The notes beneath the pieces are model-generated. The model had not been told where the DNA came from. It saw nothing but the letters and a program-made list of their open reading frames with translations, and ran no database searches. From positions 1-11,581 of the forward strand of contig JBIIUJ010000082.1 in NCBI GenBank assembly GCA_044340025.1: a stretch of 11,581 bases of DNA, given 5' to 3'. The stretch is from JBIIUJ01 sp044340025 (GTDB lineage: Bacteria > Pseudomonadota > Alphaproteobacteria > Caulobacterales > Aquidulcibacteraceae). A program made the position numbers and the translations under genes. This document shows positions 7,217 through 11,581 of this stretch, piece by piece (positions within the stretch are counted from its first letter, which is position 1; every line of letters starts with the position of its first letter).

Positions 7217-8208
7217 CGCCCGGGCCGCGCAATCTCATCACCGATGTGCCCGGCCTCAGCGTCGGTCAGGCGACAGATGAGCGCGCCGGCACAGGCGTGA
7301 CCGTGCTGCTGTGTCCCGATGCGGCGGCTGCGGCGGCCGACGTGCGCGGCGGCGGCCCCGGCGTGCGCGAGACCGCCACGCTGGAGCCGGAAAACTTCGT
7401 GGGCACATGCCATGCGGTGGCTCTGACGGGCGGGTCGGTCTTTGGTCTTGCCGCTGCAGACGGCGTGGTGGCTGCGTTGAGCGAGCGCGGCATTGGCCTT
7501 CGCCTTCGCCCTGGGTCGAAGGCCCTGCCGATCGTGCCGGCGGCGGTGCTGCATGACCTGCACAATCCCGGCGACAAGGACTGGGGGCTTGAGCCCCCCT
7601 ATCGGCGGCTGGGGATGGAGGCCGTCGCCAGCGCGGGCGCGGACTTTACGCTGGGCGCCCATGGCGCGGGACGCGGCGCGATGGCGGGCCTGATCAAGGG
7701 CGGGATCGGATCGGCCTCGCTCGATCTCGGCGGCGGGATCGTCGCCGGCGCCCTGATCGCCAGCAATCCGGTCGGCTCTGTCGTGATGGCGGACGGGGAA
7801 ACCTTCTGGGCCTGGCCGTTCGAGATCGGCGGCGAGTTTGGCGGAAAGCGGCCATCGCCGGACGCGGCGCCGGCTATCGACCCGTTTCCCGATCATGGCC
7901 GGCTGCGCGCGGCGGGCGTATTGGCGCCGGGCGCCAACACCACGATCGGGGCGGTGGCGACTTCGGCGCGGCTGACCACCGCCGAGTGCAAGCGGCTGGC
8001 CATGATGGCGCAGGATGGTCTGGCGCGCGCCATCCGGCCCGCCCATACCCCCTTTGACGGGGACACGCTGTTTGCCATCTCCACCGGCGCGGCGGAGCTT
8101 TCGCCCGACGAACCGCGCGCGATGCAGATCGCACGCATCGGCGCAGCGCTCGCCGATTGCGTCGCGCGGGCGATCGCGCGAGGGGTGTTCGCTGCGCGGG
8201 CAGGCTGA
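7213..8208 (+). CDS. P1-family (DmpA/NylC-type) self-processing N-terminal nucleophile hydrolase
   Basis: This 331-residue protein belongs to peptidase family S58 (L-aminopeptidase/D-esterase DmpA, beta-peptidyl aminopeptidase BapA, nylon-oligomer hydrolase NylC). Family members are made as a precursor that cleaves itself to expose a Ser or Thr nucleophile. Visible features are the N-terminal ITDVPGLSVGQATDE, RGGGPGVRET (45-54), TGGSVFGLAAADGV (72-85), lysine K162 in LIKGGIGSAS, N185, the expected cleavage site between N242 and T243 in GANTTIGAVAT, and D282/D284 in FDGDTLFA. The 39-residue spacing from T243 to D282 equals that recalled for NylC (T267 to D306). A threonine, rather than DmpA's serine, is the predicted nucleophile. 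No signal peptide is seen, so it acts in the cytoplasm. Its ATG overlaps the SDR stop by 4 bases. The substrate could be a peptide, a D-amino-acid amide or another amide. Confidence 0.93.
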   Translation: MTPGPRNLITDVPGLSVGQATDERAGTGVTVLLCPDAAAAAADVRGGGPGVRETATLEPENFVGTCHAVALTGGSVFGLAAADGVVAALSERGIGLRLRPGSKALPIVPAAVLHDLHNPGDKDWGLEPPYRRLGMEAVASAGADFTLGAHGAGRGAMAGLIKGGIGSASLDLGGGIVAGALIASNPVGSVVMADGETFWAWPFEIGGEFGGKRPSPDAAPAIDPFPDHGRLRAAGVLAPGANTTIGAVATSARLTTAECKRLAMMAQDGLARAIRPAHTPFDGDTLFAISTGAAELSPDEPRAMQIARIGAALADCVARAIARGVFAARAG

Positions 8209-8241
8209 GGCCATCCAGACGCGGGAAGAGGCGCACAGAGC

Positions 8242-9105
8242 ATGAAGCTGTTCTTTGGGGTCGATGCAGGCGGCACCCGATGCCGGGGCCGGCTGGAGGA
8301 TGAAGCCGGCCGCGTGATCGGCGCCGCGGAAGGCGGCACAGCCAACACCCGCATCGGCATGGATGCGGTTTTCTCCGTTCTGGAGGAGGTGCGCGATCAC
8401 TGCCTCGCCCCGCTGTCGGCGGCCGCCCGCGCCGAGGCCGAGATTCACGCCGGGATCGGCATCGCCGGCCTGTCGCGGCCGGGCGCCCGGGCAGCGCTCG
8501 AAAGCCACGACTTCGGGTTTGCACGTCTGTCGCTGGCAGGCGATGCGGTGGTGGCCAATCTGGGCGCCCATGGCGGGCGCGACGGCGGCACGCTGATCCT
8601 CGGCACCGGCTCGATCGCGATCATCACGGCGGAGGGACGCACCTTCACCATGGGCGGCTATGGCTTTCCGATCTCGGATGAGGGCAGCGGCGCCGCCATC
8701 GGGCTTTCGGCCATCCGCCATGCGCTGCGCGCGCTCGATGGGCGCACCGCCTCCACGCCCATGAGCGTTGCAGTGGCTGCAAGCATCGGCCCCGGCATCG
8801 AGACGGTGATCGCCTGGATGGATCAGGCCGGCCCGGCCGACTATGGGGCGCTGGCGCCGATCGTGTTTCAGTATGCCGAAGATGGCGACACGATCGCCGT
8901 CTCCATCGTGCGCGAGGCCGCCCGGCATGTGGAACAATTCATTGTCACGATGTTTGCCCGCGGCGCGCCGGCGGTGGCGCTGGCGGGCGGGCTGTCGGCC
9001 CGGCTGCGCCCCTGGCTGACAGAGCGGGTGGCCGCGCGCCTGAGCCCGGCGGAGGGCAGCCCGCTCGACGGGGCGCTGCTGATGGCGCGGCGCGGCGGCG
9101 GCTGA
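8242..9105 (+). CDS. BadF/BadG/BcrA/BcrD-family sugar kinase, probable N-acetylglucosamine/glucosamine kinase
   Basis: This is a 287-residue ASKHA-fold ATP-dependent kinase. The phosphate-1 loop is FFGVDAGGTRCR (4-15), GGTANTRIG follows at 31-39, the likely catalytic aspartate is D101 in LAGDAVVANLGAH, phosphate 2 is LILGTGSI (118-125), and GGYGFPISDEGSG (138-150) is the characteristic block of bacterial GspK-type glucosamine/GlcNAc kinases. The adenosine loop is ALAGGLSARL (256-265). Length matches GspK (about 290). It would phosphorylate an amino sugar in the cytoplasm, feeding NagA/NagB-type catabolism or cell-wall recycling. A GGGAAGAGG Shine-Dalgarno lies 10 bases before the ATG, and the P1-hydrolase gene ends 33 bases upstream, so one transcript is likely. 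Its stop codon abuts that of the convergent lytic transglycosylase gene with no bases between. Specificity for GlcNAc over other sugars is inferred. Confidence 0.88.
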   Translation: MKLFFGVDAGGTRCRGRLEDEAGRVIGAAEGGTANTRIGMDAVFSVLEEVRDHCLAPLSAAARAEAEIHAGIGIAGLSRPGARAALESHDFGFARLSLAGDAVVANLGAHGGRDGGTLILGTGSIAIITAEGRTFTMGGYGFPISDEGSGAAIGLSAIRHALRALDGRTASTPMSVAVAASIGPGIETVIAWMDQAGPADYGALAPIVFQYAEDGDTIAVSIVREAARHVEQFIVTMFARGAPAVALAGGLSARLRPWLTERVAARLSPAEGSPLDGALLMARRGGG

Positions 9106-10293
9106 TCAGGGCGCGGCGCGCAGCGCCTCCAGCGTGCGCCGGCCGGCCCGCCCATCCGCCGGCAAGCCGAGGCGCTGCTGCTCGATGACGAGCGCCGCGC
9201 GGGTGCGTGCGCCGATCAGCCCGTCTGCAGCGCCGATGTCGTGGCCGCGCGCCAGCAAAAGCGTCTGGAGGTCGCGGCGCTCGGCCCGGCTGAGACCCGG
9301 ATCATCGGTGGGCCAGGCTGTGTGGAGCCCCTGCCCGCCGCGCAAACGGTCCGACAGCGTGGCGATGGCCAGGGCATAGCTTTCGGCCGCATTGTACGCG
9401 TAGATCGCATCGAAATTGGCAAAGGTCAGGAAGGCCGGCCCGCGCGGGCCTGCTGGTGCGATCAGGCCGGCCATCTGCCCGCCGGAAAGAGCCGCGCCAT
9501 CAGCGCGGCGCACCCCGCGCGCAGCCCAGTCCGACACCGGCCGGCGCGCCGTGCGCCCGGCGCCAGCCATAGAAAAGCCCTGCGGGAGCACCACCTCGAC
9601 CCCCCAGGGCTGCCCCGCACGCCAGCCGGCGCGGCGGAGATAATGGGCGGTGGAGGCGAGCGCATCAGGCGTGGACCCCACCAGATCGCGCCGACCATCC
9701 CCATCCTGATCCACTGCGATGCGCAGATAGGTCGTGGGCATGAACTGCGTCTGGCCGAAGGCGCCCGCCCAGGAGCCGACAAGTTGATCGGCGCGGACAT
9801 CGCCGCTGCCAAGGATACGCAGCGCAGCGATCAACTCCCCCCGGAAGAAAGCCTGGCGCCGGTTGGGCAGGCAGGCGAGCGAGCCCAGCGACTGCACCAA
9901 TGGCCGTCGGCCCTGAATGCGGCCGAAGTCGCTTTCGACACCCCAGACGGCCACGACCGTGGCCGGGTCCACGCCATAGGCGGTCTCGGCGGCGGCCAGA
10001 ACCTCGGCCCATTCAGCCATCCGGGCGCGCCCGTCTGTCACGCGCTCTTCATCCACCAGGCCGGCCAGATAATCCCAGATGGGGGTGGTGAATTCCGGCT
10101 GTCGGCTCAGGAAATCGAGGATGGCGGGGTCCGGCGTCACCGGGGCCAGCGCTTCTTCCAGCAGGGCGCGGGGGGCGCCAAGGCTTTGAGCCTCGGCAGC
10201 GGCGCCCTCAAGGCAGGTGCGAAAGGCATCCTGGGCAAGGCCGGACGCCGGGGCGAGCGCCACAATCAGGGCAGCGTAAGCAGATCTGCGCAC
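9106..10293 (-). CDS. MltB-family lytic murein transglycosylase with C-terminal peptidoglycan-binding domain
   Basis: This 395-residue periplasmic or outer-membrane enzyme cleaves the MurNAc-GlcNAc bond of peptidoglycan, leaving 1,6-anhydroMurNAc ends. A signal peptide occupies about residues 1-20 (ending ASGLA before QDAF) and has no lipobox, so it is probably soluble, unlike E. coli MltB. The SLT_2 domain spans about 25-320, with the catalytic glutamate E120 in WGVESDFGR, then GAFGQTQFMPTTYL (167-180), an aspartate-rich VDQDGDGRRDL, and FANFDAIYAYN near 311-321. A PG_binding_1 domain follows at about 333-392 (LSRAERRDLQTLLLARGHD through DGRAGRRTLEAL). The GTG start at 10293 is supported by a signal peptide beginning right there and by GGAGG four bases ahead. 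It overlaps the end of the sulfoxide reductase gene by 28 bases, implying co-transcription. Confidence 0.94.
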   Translation of the reverse strand: MRRSAYAALIVALAPASGLAQDAFRTCLEGAAAEAQSLGAPRALLEEALAPVTPDPAILDFLSRQPEFTTPIWDYLAGLVDEERVTDGRARMAEWAEVLAAAETAYGVDPATVVAVWGVESDFGRIQGRRPLVQSLGSLACLPNRRQAFFRGELIAALRILGSGDVRADQLVGSWAGAFGQTQFMPTTYLRIAVDQDGDGRRDLVGSTPDALASTAHYLRRAGWRAGQPWGVEVVLPQGFSMAGAGRTARRPVSDWAARGVRRADGAALSGGQMAGLIAPAGPRGPAFLTFANFDAIYAYNAAESYALAIATLSDRLRGGQGLHTAWPTDDPGLSRAERRDLQTLLLARGHDIGAADGLIGARTRAALVIEQQRLGLPADGRAGRRTLEALRAAP

Positions 10294-10772
10294 AGCGCCT
10301 CCAGCCCGGCCTGATCGTCCGCGTCGAACGCGTCCGGCTCGGCCGAATCGACATCCAGAACCGCCGCCAGTCTCGCAGAGGAATCAAACACAGGCACCAC
10401 GATCTCGCTGCGCGAGCGGCTGTCGCAGGCGATGTGGCCGGGAAAGGCGTGCACGTCCGGCACGAGCACTGTCTCGCGCCGGGCGGCGCCGGCGCCGCAG
10501 ACCCCCTTGCCAAAGGGGATGCGAAGGCAACCCAGCGTGCCCGAATAGGGACCCACCACAAGCTCGTCGCCGCGAGCGGGGTCGACAAGGTAGAAGCCGG
10601 TCCAGAAGAAGCGCGGGGCGAAGGCCTGCACAAGCAGGCTTACCGCCGTGGCGTAGCGCGCGATGGGGCTGGGCTCGCCGGCGATCACGGCGGCCAGGCT
10701 CTGGCGCACAGCGGCGTAGCGGCCGGGCTTGTCGGCGGGCAGCCCGTCCGGAGCGAAAACGATGTCGACCAT
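10266..10772 (-). CDS. msrC: Free methionine-(R)-sulfoxide reductase (fRMsr, GAF fold)
   Basis: This 168-residue GAF-domain enzyme reduces free L-methionine-(R)-sulfoxide with thioredoxin-derived electrons in the cytoplasm. It follows the E. coli YebR/MsrC pattern closely: WTGFYLV (57-63), GPYSGTLGCLRIPFGKGVCG (74-93) and DVHAFPGHIACDSRSRSEIVVPV (106-128), then AVLDVDS (137-143). The three redox cysteines C82, C92 and C116 keep the spacing of E. coli C84, C94 and C118, and the SEIVVPV strand carrying the substrate-binding glutamate is intact. I start it at the ATG at 10772; a TTG at 10808 would add twelve residues not typical of the family. The final 28 bases overlap the transglycosylase gene. 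Pairing an oxidative-repair enzyme with a cell-wall enzyme may reflect simple co-transcription rather than a shared pathway. Confidence 0.95.
   Translation of the reverse strand: MVDIVFAPDGLPADKPGRYAAVRQSLAAVIAGEPSPIARYATAVSLLVQAFAPRFFWTGFYLVDPARGDELVVGPYSGTLGCLRIPFGKGVCGAGAARRETVLVPDVHAFPGHIACDSRSRSEIVVPVFDSSARLAAVLDVDSAEPDAFDADDQAGLEALCADLLTLP
10298..10302 (-). promoter_or_regulatory. Shine-Dalgarno for the lytic transglycosylase, inside the upstream gene
   Basis: On the minus strand, GGAGG lies four bases before the GTG at 10293, within the coding sequence of the sulfoxide reductase gene. It supports GTG as the start and coupled translation of the two genes. Confidence 0.55.
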
Positions 10773-10829
10773 GCAGGCGCACGTGGCCCATCCGCCGCGC
10801 GGGTTCAAGCCGCCGGCATCACCAGACGG

Positions 10830-10997
10830 TCAGCTCCGGTCCGACGGCCCCGGCACGAAGCCGCAGTAATCGACCATGCGCTGCGGCAGGCTCGCCTCCA
10901 CCGCCGCCTGTGCTTCCCGGAACAGCCGCAGCCCGACCGCAGCCCCCAGGGCCACGATCAGCGCTGTCCCCACGCCCGCCATCAAGATCGCCATCAT
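10830..10997 (-). CDS. Putative small single-span membrane protein, 55 residues
   Basis: This is a short open frame starting at tandem ATGs (10997 and 10994). The predicted protein has one hydrophobic helix, AILMAGVGTALIVALGAAVGL (about 3-23), then a basic/amphipathic stretch RLFREAQAAVEASLPQRMVDY and a short polar tail GFVPGPSDRS. This layout, with an N-terminal span and a short charged tail, is common for bacterial small membrane proteins and gives it some weight despite the lack of a clear Shine-Dalgarno. It lies 57 bases upstream of the sulfoxide reductase gene on the same strand and could lead that group. I do not recognise a family. A longer frame extends upstream without a good start. 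It could be spurious, although the hydrophobic profile and GC-rich third positions favour a real gene. Confidence 0.5.
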   Translation of the reverse strand: MMAILMAGVGTALIVALGAAVGLRLFREAQAAVEASLPQRMVDYCGFVPGPSDRS

Positions 10998-11176
10998 CGC
11001 CGAGGCCCCACAATTCGTGTGCGAACACGCTAGCCCGGGTTTATGACGTTCGGCTTGCGACAGTTGCGACACCGCGCGCGCTAGACGCGGATTCCAGGGC
11101 GCTGTTGCAACAAGGTCACAAGGTGTGGCACAAAAGTGGCGCCGCGCTGTCGCATTTGAGAGAAAAGGGGTGAAAC
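10998..11176. promoter_or_regulatory. Divergent intergenic region with repeated TTGCRACA octamers
   Basis: These 179 bases separate the putative small membrane protein from the MAPEG gene and are less GC-rich than the coding flanks. They hold tandem TTGCGACA copies at 11055-11062 and 11064-11071 (period 9), a perfect 10-base palindrome TGTTGCAACA at 11103-11112, and an inverted TGTCGCA at 11148-11154. GCTAGACG at 11080-11087 resembles an alphaproteobacterial -10 box, but the spacing to the octamers is poor (9 bases). A GATTC (GANTC, CcrM-type methylation) site is at 11090-11094. A regulator-binding role is suggested by the layout, not proven. Confidence 0.35.
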
Positions 11177-11569
11177 ATGTCAGCAATCGACGCCGCCACG
11201 CTCTATGCAGGGCTGAACCTGCTCTTGCTGCTCGCACTCGCGCTCCTGGTCGTGCGCCAGCGCATGCGCCACAAGGTGGTGCTGGGCGATGGCGGGGTGG
11301 AGCCGTTGAACCGGGCGATCCGCGTGCATGGCAATGCGGTGGAGTATGCGCCCTTGGCCGTGGCCGGCCTTGTCGCATTGGCGCTTGCGGGGGCTGCGGT
11401 CTGGATCGTTCATGTCGGCGGAGTGGCGCTCACCCTCGGGCGGGTGTTGCACGCGCAGGGACTGTCGGCGAGTTCCGGCCGCTCGTTCGGACGCGCCGCC
11501 GGCACGCTGCTCACCTGGGGCGCCTTTCTGTGGATCGGCGGGGCGGCGATTGCGGTTGCTTTGACTTAA
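11177..11569 (+). CDS. MAPEG-family integral membrane protein
   Basis: This 130-residue protein has four predicted membrane helices (about 7-27, 55-71, 73-91 and 107-128). The MAPEG signature NRAIRVHGNAVEYAPLA (45-61) lies at the start of helix 2, with R46, H51, N53 and E56 at the positions associated with glutathione binding and the trimer interface. Eukaryotic MAPEG proteins are microsomal glutathione transferases and eicosanoid synthases; bacterial ones of this length are mostly uncharacterised, with glutathione-dependent detoxification the usual guess. The start is an ATG with an AAGGGG ribosome binding site (11165-11170) six bases upstream. The gene is complete and stops 12 bases before the window end, and no terminator is visible there. 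It is divergent from the small membrane protein and sulfoxide reductase group, so an oxidative or electrophile stress theme is possible. Confidence 0.92.
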   Translation: MSAIDAATLYAGLNLLLLLALALLVVRQRMRHKVVLGDGGVEPLNRAIRVHGNAVEYAPLAVAGLVALALAGAAVWIVHVGGVALTLGRVLHAQGLSASSGRSFGRAAGTLLTWGAFLWIGGAAIAVALT

Positions 11570-11581
11570 GCCCAAGCGCAT

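Noticed and set aside
7144..8937. A 597-codon open frame on the minus strand, antisense to the SDR, hydrolase and kinase genes
   Set aside because: Its translation is low-complexity, rich in Arg, Ala and Gly, and matches no fold. The plus-strand genes here have intact catalytic motifs. Long antisense frames are expected in GC-rich DNA.
10773..10808. TTG start adding twelve residues to the methionine sulfoxide reductase
   Set aside because: TTG is a rare start, no ribosome binding site is seen and family members do not have such an extension.
1..11581. Search by eye for tRNA/rRNA genes, CRISPR arrays, insertion sequences, attachment sites and riboswitches
   Set aside because: No cloverleaf, spaced repeats, transposase motifs, terminal inverted repeats or recognisable aptamer cores were seen.

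Overview
The window is GC-rich, gene-dense bacterial DNA. Protein families, heavy GC bias at third codon positions and a promoter resembling the Caulobacter housekeeping sigma consensus all suggest an alphaproteobacterium, perhaps of the Caulobacterales/Maricaulales/Hyphomonadaceae kind. That placement is inference. There are no rRNA or tRNA genes, transposases, phage genes or CRISPR arrays, and it reads as chromosomal metabolic and envelope sequence.

Left part (1-4459). A TonB-dependent outer-membrane receptor, cut by the window edge at its 5' end, finishes at 2050 and is followed by a strong hairpin terminator. A small cupin (2125-2439) runs toward an isopenicillin-N-synthase-like 2-oxoglutarate/Fe(II) oxygenase on the minus strand (2452-3384). 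That oxygenase is divergent from a VOC/glyoxalase-like protein (3461-4459) that starts with a probable Tat signal peptide. The 76-base gap between the two holds a promoter candidate.

Central part (4498-9105). Five genes run head to tail on the plus strand: an unrecognised 127-residue protein, an NAD(P)-dependent aldehyde dehydrogenase, an SDR oxidoreductase, a P1/DmpA-type self-cleaving N-terminal nucleophile hydrolase (ATGA overlap with the SDR) and a BadF/GlcNAc-kinase-type sugar kinase. All the intact catalytic motifs are present. Together they could be a small catabolic set: hydrolysis of an amide or peptide, oxidation of an alcohol and an aldehyde, and phosphorylation of an amino sugar. 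The substrate cannot be read from the sequence. A degenerate palindromic (REP-like) element sits between the aldehyde dehydrogenase and the SDR.

Right part (9106-11581). A minus-strand group, read from right to left, holds a putative 55-residue single-span membrane protein, a free methionine-(R)-sulfoxide reductase (GAF fold) and an MltB-type lytic transglycosylase whose GTG start lies inside the end of the reductase gene. Divergent from it is a MAPEG-family membrane protein, preceded by a 179-base intergenic region carrying repeated TTGCRACA-type octamers.

Most genes here belong to well-known families. I found no convincing wholly new system. The best leads are the amidase/dehydrogenase/kinase cluster with its unknown first gene, the Tat-signalled VOC protein, and the octamer repeats before the MAPEG gene.
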